A stretch of DNA of 64,000 nucleotides from Alteribacillus bidgolensis. Its GTDB lineage: Bacteria > Bacillota > Bacilli > Bacillales > Marinococcaceae. How positions within the stretch are numbered: the stretch's first letter is position 1; every line of letters begins with the position of its first letter. Below the pieces are notes generated by a model. It searched no databases, was not told the origin of the DNA, and saw only the letters and a program-made list of their open reading frames with translations. This document shows, one piece after another, positions 50,452 through 60,469 of this stretch. The DNA lies in assembly GCF_002886255.1 (NCBI RefSeq), contig NZ_KZ614149.1, forward strand, positions 682,001-746,000. Reading direction: 5' to 3'. A program made the translations under genes and the position numbers.

Positions 50452-53400
50452 TGAAAATGAAGTGGAAGCCTAAACCAGTTGGAGCATCATGGACTGAAAG
50501 TCAATGGGAAGCTATCTCTGGATCAGGTAGCAGCCAACTTGTCTCAGCAGCTGCTGGCAGCGGGAAAACAGCAGTGCTTGTGGAACGAATCATTAATAAA
50601 ATAACCGACAAAGATCATCCAGCAGATGTCGATCGGCTCCTTATTGTGACATTTACAAATGCAGCTGCAGCAGAAATGAAAAATCGCATTGCAGAAGCAC
50701 TGGAGCAAGAAATAAATAAAAACCCTGGTTCATTGTATTTACGCAGACAGCTAGCGTTATTAAACAGGGCGCAAATTTCTACTCTTCATTCCTTTTGTAT
50801 GAGCTTAATACGAAAATATTATTACAAAGTAAACATAGATCCTCAATTTCGTATTTTAGATGAAATTGAAGGGGAACTAATGAGAGAAGAAATTCTAGAT
50901 GAAGTGTTTGAAGAACAGTACAGTAAAGAAAACAATACTTCATTTATCGATGCTTGTGATAGATTCAGCGGCGATAAATCAGATGAAGGCTTCCGAAACG
51001 TCGTTCGAAATGTATACCGTTTTTCAAGAGCTCATCCCGATCCAGGTCACTGGCTGAGTACTATGGCTTCTTATTATAACTTGGCTGAAGATCAAAGCAT
51101 GGATGAGTTAGAATGGGTAAAAGAAATTTGGAGAGATGTGAAGGCACGTCTATCTGCCTCTTTTGAAGCTCTGCAAAAAGCAAAATCATTATGTGAATTA
51201 GATGGCGGCCCTGCTCCTTACTTAGAAACAATCGTTGAAGATGAAAAAATGCTTGAAACATTGTATGGTGCTAGTACTTGGGAGAAACTGTATGATTCAA
51301 TTCAGCACATTGCATTTAAACGTTTAAAAACGATTAAAAAAAATGAAGATGTTGAGGAAACTTTAAAAGCTCAAGTAAAAGATATTCGAGATAAAGTAAA
51401 AAAAGAGATTAATAGTATAAAAACAGAGGCATTTGACGAGCATCCTTACATTTTACTTCAGGATATCAAGGAGATGGCTGTTCCTGTTCAAACGCTTGTA
51501 AATACTGTTCGTTTATTTGCTGAAAGCTATCAGTCAGCTAAAGAAGATAAAGGCCTTGTTGATTTTTCTGATCTTGAACATTTATGTTTAGCTGTATTAA
51601 ACGAAGAAGATTCAGAGGCTGTTCATGAATGTCGGTATCGTTTTGAAGAAATTTTGGTGGACGAATATCAGGACACAAACCATACCCAAGAAGCAATTCT
51701 TCAAACGATTTCAAATGGCGATAATTTATTTTTGGTAGGCGATGTCAAACAAAGTGTGTACCGTTTTCGTTTGGCAGAACCTGCACTTTTCCTAGAAAAA
51801 TACCAAAAATATAATCAAACCAATGGCATTCCAGGTTGGAAAGTAGACCTTGATCAAAATTTTAGAAGCCGTACAGAAGTTCTAAGTGCTGCTAATTTCA
51901 TTTTTAAACAGCTTATGGATGAAAAAGCTGGAGATGTAAAATATGATGAAGCTGCTGAATTAAAAGCTGGAAATAAAGAGTATCAGCAAATGGAAAATAG
52001 AGATCCAGAACTTGCGCTAATTAATAAGGGTGATCCATTAGAATATTCAAGCGGACAAAACGCCGATGAAGCAGAAGAGGACACTGAAACAGCGCAATTA
52101 GAAGCGAGATGGATGGCCGAAAAAATCAAGCAATTAATAAATGAACAATATCAGATACTAGATAAAGAAACAAAACAATTGCGAAATATTACCTACCGTG
52201 ATGTTGTTATATTAATGCGTTCGATGCCGTGGGCTTCTACAATTATGGAGGAATTTAAAAAAGAGGGACTGCCTGTTTATGCAGAACTAAGTGGTGGTTA
52301 TTTTGAAGCAGTAGAAATTAATATTATGCTGTCTTTGCTGCAAGTAATTGATAATCCAAGGCAAGATATTCCTCTGGCTTCTGTTTTGCGCTCTCCTATC
52401 GTCGGAATGAATGAGGAAGAGCTGGCACAAATACGGCTGATGAATAAAAAAAGTACATTTTTTGATGCACTGAAAGAATCCGTCATTTCAGGACCGGCAT
52501 CGGTCTGGAAAGAGAAAGCACTATTATTTTATGAAAAACTTCGTGTATGGCGAGAGCGCGCCCGCAGTGAGTCATTATCTGAATTTATTTGGGATCTATT
52601 ACAGGAGACAGGATATTATGATTTTGCAGGAGGACTCCCTGGCGGCAAACAAAGACAAGCTAATTTATTAGCTTTATATGACCGTGCAAGATCATATGAG
52701 AAAACGTCTTTCCGGGGATTATTTCGGTTTTTGCGGTTTATTGAGCGTATACAAGAACGCGGGGATGATCTAGGAACAGCCAGAGCGTTAGGAGAACAAG
52801 AAGATGTCATTCGGTTAATGACGATTCATAAAAGCAAAGGCCTCGAATTCCCAGTTGTTTTTATTGCCGGGTTGAATAAACAGTTTAATTTCCAGGATGT
52901 TTACCGTAACGTTCTTCTTCATAAGGATTTAGGTATCGGAGCCAAATCTATAGATCCCAGTCAAAGAGTAATCAAAGAATCCATCCCCCAGCTGGCCGTC
53001 AAAAAGCGGATTCACCGAGAAAATATAGCAGAAGAGATGAGAGTTCTTTATGTAGCTATGACCCGAGCGAAAGAAAAGTTATTCTTAGTTGGTACATTAA
53101 AAAAAGCAGAAAAAACATTGAATGCCTGGTTAGAGTATACGCAGCACGGGGAATGGGTTCTGCCAGAGGTAGACAGATTAAAGGCCAAATCATATGCAGA
53201 TTGGATAGGTCCTGCGCTGTTTCGTCATCACTCTGCAAAGGACTGGCAACAAGAGGAAGGAAGCTGCGGATTTTCGGACGTTTACTATTATCCTTCCAAT
53301 TGGAAGATAACTTTTGTTGAGCATCAAGACTTACAAGAAGCAGATGAAGACGTTGTATCCGTGGTACAAGAAGTGGAACAAGCTTTAAAACAACAGCAGC

Positions 53401-54131
53401 CGGTAAATGTTCAGAGTGAACATTTGAATGATATAGAAAAAAAGTTAAGCTGGTCCTATCCTTATCAATCTTCCGTCACCCATCGCTCGAAACAGACCGT
53501 TAGTGAATACAAAAGGACTCTTCAAGATGAATATAGCGAGCCGGCTTTTCAGCCATCCTTTCAATCTCAACACGCAGAACGACCTCTATTTATGCAGCAA
53601 AAAAACACCAGGCCAACAGAAAGAGGAACAGCAGTCCATACGGTAATGGAGCATATTCCACTTGAAACAACGATTTCAAAAGAAAACTGTCAGCATAATA
53701 TTACAGAATTAGTATATAAAGAGCTATTAACTGAAGAGCAAGCCAATATGGTTGAGGCTAGTGAAATTGTTTCGTTTTTTTCCTCTAATCTTGGAGAAAG
53801 AATGAAAAAATCTTCACAAGTTTTTAGAGAAATCCCTTTTAGTTACGGATTAAAAGAAAGCAGTGCAGAAGATTTGATTTTAATCCAAGGGGCAGTGGAC
53901 TGTGTGTTTCGTGATGAAAGAGGGCAGCTTGTTTTGATTGATTACAAAACAGATGCGTTCAAAAGCAGGTTCCCAGGTAATATCAACACAGCTGTAACAA
54001 TGATGAAAGACAGGTATCAATCGCAAATTGATCTTTACCTAGAAGCTTTATCTAATATTTGGCAAGAAGAAATACAAGAAGCGTATCTTTACGCTTTTGA
54101 CGGTCATTATGTGATTGATATGATGAATTAG
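50451..54131 (+). CDS. addA: Helicase-exonuclease AddAB, subunit AddA
   Basis: A 1226-aa UvrD-type 3'-5' helicase with a C-terminal RecB-family nuclease domain. Helicase motifs are SAAAGSGKTAVLVERI near 31-46 (Walker A), TFTNAAAAEM, VDEYQDTNHTQ near 405 (Walker B), GDVKQSVYRFR, and RLMTIHKSKGLEFPVVFIAG near 790. Nuclease motif LIDYKTD lies near residue 1161. Starts at ATG 50451, one-base overlap with addB, so translation is coupled. sbcD begins 12 bases downstream in the same repair operon. Confidence 0.97.
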   Translation: MKMKWKPKPVGASWTESQWEAISGSGSSQLVSAAAGSGKTAVLVERIINKITDKDHPADVDRLLIVTFTNAAAAEMKNRIAEALEQEINKNPGSLYLRRQLALLNRAQISTLHSFCMSLIRKYYYKVNIDPQFRILDEIEGELMREEILDEVFEEQYSKENNTSFIDACDRFSGDKSDEGFRNVVRNVYRFSRAHPDPGHWLSTMASYYNLAEDQSMDELEWVKEIWRDVKARLSASFEALQKAKSLCELDGGPAPYLETIVEDEKMLETLYGASTWEKLYDSIQHIAFKRLKTIKKNEDVEETLKAQVKDIRDKVKKEINSIKTEAFDEHPYILLQDIKEMAVPVQTLVNTVRLFAESYQSAKEDKGLVDFSDLEHLCLAVLNEEDSEAVHECRYRFEEILVDEYQDTNHTQEAILQTISNGDNLFLVGDVKQSVYRFRLAEPALFLEKYQKYNQTNGIPGWKVDLDQNFRSRTEVLSAANFIFKQLMDEKAGDVKYDEAAELKAGNKEYQQMENRDPELALINKGDPLEYSSGQNADEAEEDTETAQLEARWMAEKIKQLINEQYQILDKETKQLRNITYRDVVILMRSMPWASTIMEEFKKEGLPVYAELSGGYFEAVEINIMLSLLQVIDNPRQDIPLASVLRSPIVGMNEEELAQIRLMNKKSTFFDALKESVISGPASVWKEKALLFYEKLRVWRERARSESLSEFIWDLLQETGYYDFAGGLPGGKQRQANLLALYDRARSYEKTSFRGLFRFLRFIERIQERGDDLGTARALGEQEDVIRLMTIHKSKGLEFPVVFIAGLNKQFNFQDVYRNVLLHKDLGIGAKSIDPSQRVIKESIPQLAVKKRIHRENIAEEMRVLYVAMTRAKEKLFLVGTLKKAEKTLNAWLEYTQHGEWVLPEVDRLKAKSYADWIGPALFRHHSAKDWQQEEGSCGFSDVYYYPSNWKITFVEHQDLQEADEDVVSVVQEVEQALKQQQPVNVQSEHLNDIEKKLSWSYPYQSSVTHRSKQTVSEYKRTLQDEYSEPAFQPSFQSQHAERPLFMQQKNTRPTERGTAVHTVMEHIPLETTISKENCQHNITELVYKELLTEEQANMVEASEIVSFFSSNLGERMKKSSQVFREIPFSYGLKESSAEDLILIQGAVDCVFRDERGQLVLIDYKTDAFKSRFPGNINTAVTMMKDRYQSQIDLYLEALSNIWQEEIQEAYLYAFDGHYVIDMMN

Positions 54132-54143
54132 GGAGAGGTTTTT

Positions 54144-55298
54144 ATGAGAGTACTGCATACAGCAGATTGGCATTTAGGGAAAACGCTTGAAGGAAGAAGC
54201 AGAATGCCTGAACAAATTGCTTTTTTTGAGGAATTGGAAGTTATTATAAGAGATGAAAAAATTGATGTATTATTAATGGCTGGTGATGTGTTTGATTCTG
54301 TGAACCCGCCTGCCTCAGCTGAAGAATTATTTTATGAAAGCATAGCAAACTTCAGTGAAAAGTATAACATACCAATTATTATTATAGCTGGAAATCATGA
54401 TCATCCAGACAGACTCCAAGCCGCAAGAAAGATGGCAAAATGCCAAGGGATATATATTTTAGGATACCCAGGTATAGAACCTGTTAAGATATCAGTAAAA
54501 GAGGAAGTGCTTCAACTAGGAGCTCTTCCTTATCCTTCTGAATCACGCATGCAAGCTGTATTCAGCAGTTCAATGGAAGAGCAGTCTTTGCAAAGCGCCT
54601 ATAACAAAAAAGTAAAACACCTGTTTCAGCAGTTAACCCAATCATTTAAGAAAGAAAACGTTTGTATGGCGATGAGTCATGTATTTGCTGCAGGTGGCGC
54701 GTCGAGTGATTCAGAAAGACCAATTGAAGTCGGAGGAGCATATACGGTTTCGCCTTCATCATTGCCTGGAAATGTGCAGTATACAGCTCTTGGACATCTT
54801 CATCGGCCGCAAAATATTCACGGATCCGATGGCTTAACAAGGTATAGTGGATCACCGATCGCTTTTAGTTTTTCCGAATCAGGATATTCCAAATCAGTAA
54901 CCATTATTGATATTAAAGCTCAAAAAACCCCTTATATAAAAGAGATTCCACTATCTTGCGGAAAGCCTTTAGTGAAGTGGGATGCTCGTCATGGGTTGGA
55001 AGAAGTCTATCGGTGGATAAATGAAAAAAGAGATGACAATGCTTGGATTGAACTGGACTTGCATATTACAGAAACTCCTTCTATGGAAGAGATTCATCAT
55101 ATAAGAAAATCACATGAAGGAATCATACATATTCACCCGGTTTTTCCTGACATGCAAAACAATATAACCTTAGAAAAAAGAAAAGAATTTCCGATTAATG
55201 AATTGTTTAAGAAGTTTTATGAGAGGCAAACAGGCGGAGCACAAGCCGATGAAAAACTAGTCCGATTATTTATGGAGCTGGCAGAAGGAGGGGAATAA
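54144..55298 (+). CDS. sbcD: Exonuclease subunit SbcD
   Basis: A 384-aa Mre11-type Mn-dependent nuclease that with SbcC opens DNA hairpins and processes protein-blocked or broken ends. All phosphoesterase motifs are present: HTADWHLGKTLEGRSR at residues 5-20, MAGDVFDS near 50, IAGNHDHPDRL near 85, MSHVFAAGG near 177 and ALGHLHRPQ near 216. A C-terminal SbcC-binding region follows. AGGGAGAGG precedes the ATG. sbcC starts 2 bases after its stop. Confidence 0.96.
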   Translation: MRVLHTADWHLGKTLEGRSRMPEQIAFFEELEVIIRDEKIDVLLMAGDVFDSVNPPASAEELFYESIANFSEKYNIPIIIIAGNHDHPDRLQAARKMAKCQGIYILGYPGIEPVKISVKEEVLQLGALPYPSESRMQAVFSSSMEEQSLQSAYNKKVKHLFQQLTQSFKKENVCMAMSHVFAAGGASSDSERPIEVGGAYTVSPSSLPGNVQYTALGHLHRPQNIHGSDGLTRYSGSPIAFSFSESGYSKSVTIIDIKAQKTPYIKEIPLSCGKPLVKWDARHGLEEVYRWINEKRDDNAWIELDLHITETPSMEEIHHIRKSHEGIIHIHPVFPDMQNNITLEKRKEFPINELFKKFYERQTGGAQADEKLVRLFMELAEGGE

Positions 55299-55300
55299 AG

Positions 55301-58300
55301 GTGCGCCCTATAGAAATCACAATTAAAGGTTTGCACAGTTTTAGAGAAAAGCAAACGGTAAACTTCTCTTCCCTATGCGAAGGGGGGGTCTTTGGAATAT
55401 TCGGTCCCACAGGAAGCGGAAAATCTTCTTTATTAGATGCAATGACATTAGCGTTATATGGCAAAGTAGAGCGGGCCTTGAACAACACGCAAGGTATTAT
55501 TAATCAAGCAGAAAAAACATTATCCGTTTCTTTTGCCTTCGAACTTGGTCATAAAGGAAGTGCTTCAACTTACATGGTAGAACGCAGCTATAAACGTACG
55601 AGTGAATTTAATGTGAAAACTTCCTTCTGCCGTTTGCTTGATATGACAAAGGAACCTTCTGTATTAGCTGATAAAACCAATGACGTGAATAATCAAATTG
55701 AAAATTTGCTTGGATTGTCCATAGATGATTTTACAAGAGCAGTAGTACTTCCCCAAGGTAAATTCTCGGAATTTCTAAAACTTCGCGGGAACGAAAGAAG
55801 AAAAATGCTGCAGCGATTATTTCATTTAGAGAAGTATGGAGACGACCTAATTAAAAAAATTAAAAAGAATCTTCAGGATGTTACGCATGAAAAAGAAAAA
55901 ATAGAAGCGGAGCAACTTGGACTTGGGAACGCATCGAAAGAAGCATTACTTACGGTAGAAGATAACCTTAAATATTGGGATAACGAACTTCAACAAGCCT
56001 TAATAAGAAAAGAGCAAACAGAAGAAAAGTGGGAACAAATAAAACAATTAAGAGCTTGGCAAAAAGAAAAAGAAGAAGCCTATCAAGAGCTTCTAGAATT
56101 AGAAAAACAAGCACCACAAATAGAAATCCACAAAAATTATATACAGCAATCAATAGAAGCAGAGTCGCTGCTTCCATATGCCAATGCTTGCCTCTATGCC
56201 GATAAAGAGCAGAGAGAATGGAAAAAGAAAGCTGATGATAAAGCAAATAAGCTTCATGATATTTTAGTTAACGAAAAACATCTGCTTTCTCAGTGGGAAG
56301 AATTTCAACAAGAAAAAGAATCAAAAGACGAAGAAATTGCCTCTATCCATCAATCTATTGATAAAGCAGAGGAATTGGAAAAAGAAGTGTCTCAGTATAC
56401 TCAAGAAAAACAAAACATAGAAGATGTGTATAAGACATTGACAAATAAGTTGGATGAATATCATAAAGAAGCGGAAAAAATAAATGCAAACGTAATGAAA
56501 TATTCAGATGCAGTAAAAACACTAAAAGATCGTCAAAAAATATTGCTAGGAACCCGGGAAGAAAAAAATACATTATTTAGAGCGATACAAGAAAAACAGC
56601 ATATACGGCATCTCGATCAACACTTAAAAAATATAAAAAGAGAAGAAAGCGACAGAAAACAACAAACAGATAAAGCTTTCGAAGACAAAAAAGAAGCAGA
56701 GCAACAGGTAAACAAAGGGAAGGAAACATTAACTGCCCGATTTTCTCAAGTATTGTATTGGTATGATAAAACCGCTGCAGAAAAAGGTTGGATAGACCAA
56801 TTTTTACATCATTTGCAAAGATGGTTAAAAGAAGAGACAGACAAAGAAAATCATATGAAAGTTAGGGAAATGTCGTATCATTTATCTACTCATTTGAAAG
56901 AAGGCATTCCATGCCCGGTATGTGGTTCTTCTGAACACCCTGCTCCTGCCGTTCCAGAAGAAAAATCTTTGAAATTCACAGATGAACATGCCGTTGAACG
57001 AGAAAAATTAGAAGAATGGATCAGCAAACTTCAAAGCTATCAACTCGTAATGAATCACAGGGAATGGACATTGCAGCAAACATCTTCTTCTATTGTGGAC
57101 CAAATGGGAGAAGAAGTGGGAGCATCTCTTGCTAATGAAGAGGATACTGATGATTTATTTTCATTAAAAAAAGCTGTCGAATGGGAAGAGAAGATACAAC
57201 GAAAGCTTGTACAATGGGATAAGGAAGAGGAAACACTTTCTCGACTGCAAAAAAGCATCGAAAAAGAATTAAAACATTATTATCAAGCGATAGAAAATAG
57301 GAAACAACACGAATATGAATGTGATAGCAAATATAACGTACACAAAGAATTAGTAGAAAAAAGAACGACTGCAGAGATTGAACGAGATAGAGCGAGGCAG
57401 AAATGGGAGGAGAACTTCCCATCTTATTCGTTTGATGCATTAGAGGATAGATATGAAACGCTCCAACAGAATGAAGAAGAAGGCGAGCATTTACAAAAAA
57501 GAATAGAGGATGGCACGAAACACATTGAAGACTTACAAGGTCGTTATGATGGTTTATTAAAGAAGCTCCATGTGATAGAAGTAAAACAAATTGAGGCAAA
57601 AACACAGGTTGATCAGATGACTGCTTTTGTAAATGATAGAGCAGCACAGTTAGAAAAAATCTTACAGGGCCAGCATTTAAACAAGTTAAAAAAAGATGTA
57701 AATGATCAAATTGCTGCTTGGGAGAAAAAAGAGAAAAACTTGGACAGCGAATTAGAAAAATTAAAAACAGAAAAACAACAAACAGAGCAAGAAAAAGCGG
57801 TTGCCGAGCATTCTTATGATGAATCTGTATCACGATTAGAAAAAGCGCGGATGGTTTGGCAAGATAAAGCTGATAGAAGCACATTACAGCTGCATCCTGC
57901 TTCTGTGAGCGACGCTATATTAAGTGAACAGGAAAAAGATGAATACGAAAAGAAAATTAAGACGTTTGAACAGGAAAAGGAAAAATGGAAAAGAATAAAA
58001 CAAGAATTGGTGCAAAAATTATCCGACCATTATGTTACAGACAAAGAATGGGAAGTGTGGAAAGAGACTTGGCATGCTATTAATAAAAAATTAGATGATT
58101 TAAGGGAAAAAAGAGGAGCTGCTTCTAAAAGTTTAGATGAAATAAAACAAAAGCACACATACTATAATGAGCTTGAAAAGGAAAGAAAAAAAAGAGAAGA
58201 GAAAGAAAACCAATATCAACAGTTAGATACTGTTTTTCGTGGTAAAGGATTTGTTGAATTTATAGCAGAAGAGCAGCTTGTTCAAGTAAGTAGGCTCGCA

Positions 58301-58714
58301 TCTGAACGTCTGTATACATTAACTAATGGACGCTATGCCATTGAAGTAGATTCTAGCGGCGGTTTTATTGTGAGAGATGATGCCAATGGCGGAATAAAAA
58401 GACCTGTTACGACATTATCAGGGGGAGAAACGTTTTTGACAAGTCTTGCTTTGGCATTAGCTTTGTCGGCTTCCATTCAATTAAAAGGGCAGTACCCATT
58501 AGAATTTTTCTTTTTAGATGAAGGGTTTGGAACCTTGGATCATGAACTGCTAGAGACAGTAATGAGCGCTTTAGAAAAGCTTCAGACAGATAATTTATCA
58601 GTTGGTGTTATAAGTCACGTACCAGAGCTGCAGGAAAGACTGCCAAAAAAACTATTCGTCAAGCCAGCTGAACCAGGCGGTCCTGGCAGCAAAGTGTACA
58701 TCCAAGGAATGTGA
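55301..58714 (+). CDS. sbcC: Exonuclease subunit SbcC
   Basis: A 1137-aa Rad50-type SMC-like ATPase. The N-terminal Walker A is FGPTGSGKSSLLDAM near residues 32-46; two very long Glu/Lys/Gln-rich coiled-coil arms follow; the zinc hook CPVCGSSEHP sits near residue 540 at the arm tip; the C-terminal half has the signature LSGGETFLTSLALAL near 1043 and the Walker B FFLDEGFGTLD near 1070. GTG start after GGAGGGG. Last gene of addB-addA-sbcD-sbcC, ending at a shared bidirectional terminator. Confidence 0.96.
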   Translation: MRPIEITIKGLHSFREKQTVNFSSLCEGGVFGIFGPTGSGKSSLLDAMTLALYGKVERALNNTQGIINQAEKTLSVSFAFELGHKGSASTYMVERSYKRTSEFNVKTSFCRLLDMTKEPSVLADKTNDVNNQIENLLGLSIDDFTRAVVLPQGKFSEFLKLRGNERRKMLQRLFHLEKYGDDLIKKIKKNLQDVTHEKEKIEAEQLGLGNASKEALLTVEDNLKYWDNELQQALIRKEQTEEKWEQIKQLRAWQKEKEEAYQELLELEKQAPQIEIHKNYIQQSIEAESLLPYANACLYADKEQREWKKKADDKANKLHDILVNEKHLLSQWEEFQQEKESKDEEIASIHQSIDKAEELEKEVSQYTQEKQNIEDVYKTLTNKLDEYHKEAEKINANVMKYSDAVKTLKDRQKILLGTREEKNTLFRAIQEKQHIRHLDQHLKNIKREESDRKQQTDKAFEDKKEAEQQVNKGKETLTARFSQVLYWYDKTAAEKGWIDQFLHHLQRWLKEETDKENHMKVREMSYHLSTHLKEGIPCPVCGSSEHPAPAVPEEKSLKFTDEHAVEREKLEEWISKLQSYQLVMNHREWTLQQTSSSIVDQMGEEVGASLANEEDTDDLFSLKKAVEWEEKIQRKLVQWDKEEETLSRLQKSIEKELKHYYQAIENRKQHEYECDSKYNVHKELVEKRTTAEIERDRARQKWEENFPSYSFDALEDRYETLQQNEEEGEHLQKRIEDGTKHIEDLQGRYDGLLKKLHVIEVKQIEAKTQVDQMTAFVNDRAAQLEKILQGQHLNKLKKDVNDQIAAWEKKEKNLDSELEKLKTEKQQTEQEKAVAEHSYDESVSRLEKARMVWQDKADRSTLQLHPASVSDAILSEQEKDEYEKKIKTFEQEKEKWKRIKQELVQKLSDHYVTDKEWEVWKETWHAINKKLDDLREKRGAASKSLDEIKQKHTYYNELEKERKKREEKENQYQQLDTVFRGKGFVEFIAEEQLVQVSRLASERLYTLTNGRYAIEVDSSGGFIVRDDANGGIKRPVTTLSGGETFLTSLALALALSASIQLKGQYPLEFFFLDEGFGTLDHELLETVMSALEKLQTDNLSVGVISHVPELQERLPKKLFVKPAEPGGPGSKVYIQGM

Positions 58715-58768
58715 AAATCTTTTATAGATAGGTAAAAATAATATTATTATGTAAACTAATATTCAAAA

Positions 58769-58803
58769 GAAACAAGCACTGTCTTAAAGATAGTGCTTGT
58801 TTC
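58769..58803. terminator. Bidirectional terminator between sbcC and pgsA
   Basis: A 12-bp perfect stem GAAACAAGCACT/AGTGCTTGTTTC with an 11-base loop separates convergent operons. Confidence 0.8.
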
Positions 58804-58820
58804 GTAAATATCTTTCGATT

Positions 58821-59993
58821 TTATTCCTTGTTTTTTAATACATGAGAATGATCAGCCGATATAATTAAACGTTCACCATTTTCTACTATATTCTCTTTTG
58901 CTTCTGTGTCTTTTGTCAGCTGCCTAAATATTCTTTTCTTGTGAATATTCTTCGTTAACCCTTGCACCGGGCGCGGCTGTGCTTCAAATACACGAAAAGG
59001 GTGCATTTCAAGCATCGCAGTGCCATCTTCTTTTAATTGATAATCAGCAATGACGCTGTCCCGTGTTCTTGTCCAGCCTTGATCAAAAATAAAATTACCA
59101 AGTGAATACATGATGAGTGTATCGTTATAAACATCGATTGATTGAAGAACATGGGGATGGTGTCCAATTATAATATCTGCTCCTGCATCCGCTATGGCAT
59201 GAGCCAATTCTTTTTGGCGGGTAGTGGGGGAGCTGTCGTATTCTTGTCCGCTGTGCAGATGAACCATGACTAAATCTGCATTTTCTTTTGCTTTTTTTAT
59301 AGCTGGAATAAAATCATCGGGATCTGATGTTAATATGCCAGACGTGGTTGGACTTGTGCTTTCCATATCAGAATAAACAATATCATTTATACCTAATGTA
59401 GCCACATCCAGCCCCTCATATTGATTGACTGTATAACTTTCCGATGCATTTCCGTTTTCAACGACTCCTGCTGGATCAATGGAAGTTTGCCGAAAAGCAT
59501 CGAGCGTAGCTGAAAATCCCTCTGATTTATAATCCATCATATGATTATTCGCCAAGTTCACTGTAGAAAAATTTAATTGTTCAAAAGCGCCTAATGACCT
59601 TTGTTTAGAAGACAAGTGAATCGTTTTATCAGCTTTCTCAAACTCGTCTTCATTATCTATAATTGGATGTTCGAAATTGCCGGTCGTATAATCACTAGAG
59701 CTTAATATATTTTCAGCATAAGCAAACAGTGAAGCGTAGCCATGGCGTTTAGTTATTTCTTCGACATGACGGCCCAGCATAATATCACCAACCATAGACG
59801 CTGAAAATACCGTATCATGTTCCACTGGTTTACTGTTTTTTTCAAGAGCTTCAGGCTCAGACCAACGGATAAGGGAGATTAATAAAAAACATAGTAATAA
59901 TGCGATCCAAGCTTGATGAAATCCTTTTTTCTTTTCTTTTTTGGTAATGGCTAATATCTTTTCTTTAAATGTTAAACCTTTTTGTTTCATCAT
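58821..59993 (-). CDS. pgsA: Poly-gamma-glutamate synthesis protein PgsA/CapA
   Basis: A 390-aa protein of the CapA family with one N-terminal membrane helix (about residues 28-43, after a Lys-rich start) and a large outer metallophosphoesterase-like domain: GDIMLGRHVEEI near 70, NLANNHMMDY near 144, VMVHLHSGQEYDSSPT near 240 and DIIIGHHPHVLQS near 275. It is needed with PgsB and PgsC to make and export poly-gamma-glutamate. AGGAG precedes tandem ATGs; the first is listed. Last gene of the operon, 10 bases after pgsC. Confidence 0.93.
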   Translation of the reverse strand: MMKQKGLTFKEKILAITKKEKKKGFHQAWIALLLCFLLISLIRWSEPEALEKNSKPVEHDTVFSASMVGDIMLGRHVEEITKRHGYASLFAYAENILSSSDYTTGNFEHPIIDNEDEFEKADKTIHLSSKQRSLGAFEQLNFSTVNLANNHMMDYKSEGFSATLDAFRQTSIDPAGVVENGNASESYTVNQYEGLDVATLGINDIVYSDMESTSPTTSGILTSDPDDFIPAIKKAKENADLVMVHLHSGQEYDSSPTTRQKELAHAIADAGADIIIGHHPHVLQSIDVYNDTLIMYSLGNFIFDQGWTRTRDSVIADYQLKEDGTAMLEMHPFRVFEAQPRPVQGLTKNIHKKRIFRQLTKDTEAKENIVENGERLIISADHSHVLKNKE

Positions 59994-60003
59994 ATGGAAA
60001 CTC

Positions 60004-60453
60004 CTAAATAAGATAATATAACGTTATAATACCGAACGTAACGGCAGTAAGTACTAATGTACTTGTAAATGTCGGGATGACACCTTGTTTTTGCATTGTA
60101 TTCGCAATAAGGCCTGGAACGATTACACCTAAACCACGGAATTCATATATTTCAAATGGAAGGACTGGATAAAAATAATCAAACAGCAGCTTTAATGCAA
60201 TTCCTGTACAAAGCATGGCCGTAAATTTTCTTCTCCCGTAAAGTACCATAAATTTAGATAATCCAAAAGTGACAATCAAATAGGTGACCAGGCTTATAAT
60301 AAATATCGTTAAGAGAAATACAGGTTGATCAAAAACAAGAGCTAAATAACCGGGAACGATTAGCCCGGCAGGCATTATACCTGTTTTCTCCGCATATATT
60401 AAACTGAGCACAGCGCCTATTACTAAGGCGATGTATAAATCTGTACCAAACAA
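60004..60453 (-). CDS. pgsC: Poly-gamma-glutamate synthesis membrane protein PgsC/CapC
   Basis: A 149-aa integral membrane protein with four to five hydrophobic segments. The pattern YIALVIGAVLSLIYAEKTG, then MPAGLIVPGYLALVFDQP and FRGLGVIVPGLIANTMQKQG, is characteristic of PgsC/CapC, at the usual length. It forms the membrane complex with the PgsB ligase. GAGGAGG... (read on the minus strand, before the ATG at 60453) gives a good ribosome site. Lies 16 bases after pgsB and 10 before pgsA. Confidence 0.95.
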   Translation of the reverse strand: MFGTDLYIALVIGAVLSLIYAEKTGIMPAGLIVPGYLALVFDQPVFLLTIFIISLVTYLIVTFGLSKFMVLYGRRKFTAMLCTGIALKLLFDYFYPVLPFEIYEFRGLGVIVPGLIANTMQKQGVIPTFTSTLVLTAVTFGIITLYYLI

Positions 60454-60469
60454 TGATATTGCCTCCTCA

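Noticed and set aside
57132..57884. 250-codon minus-strand open frame inside sbcC
   Set aside because: It is the antisense shadow of the low-stop coiled-coil coding sequence; no ribosome site, hydrophobic low-complexity product, and sbcC itself is certain.
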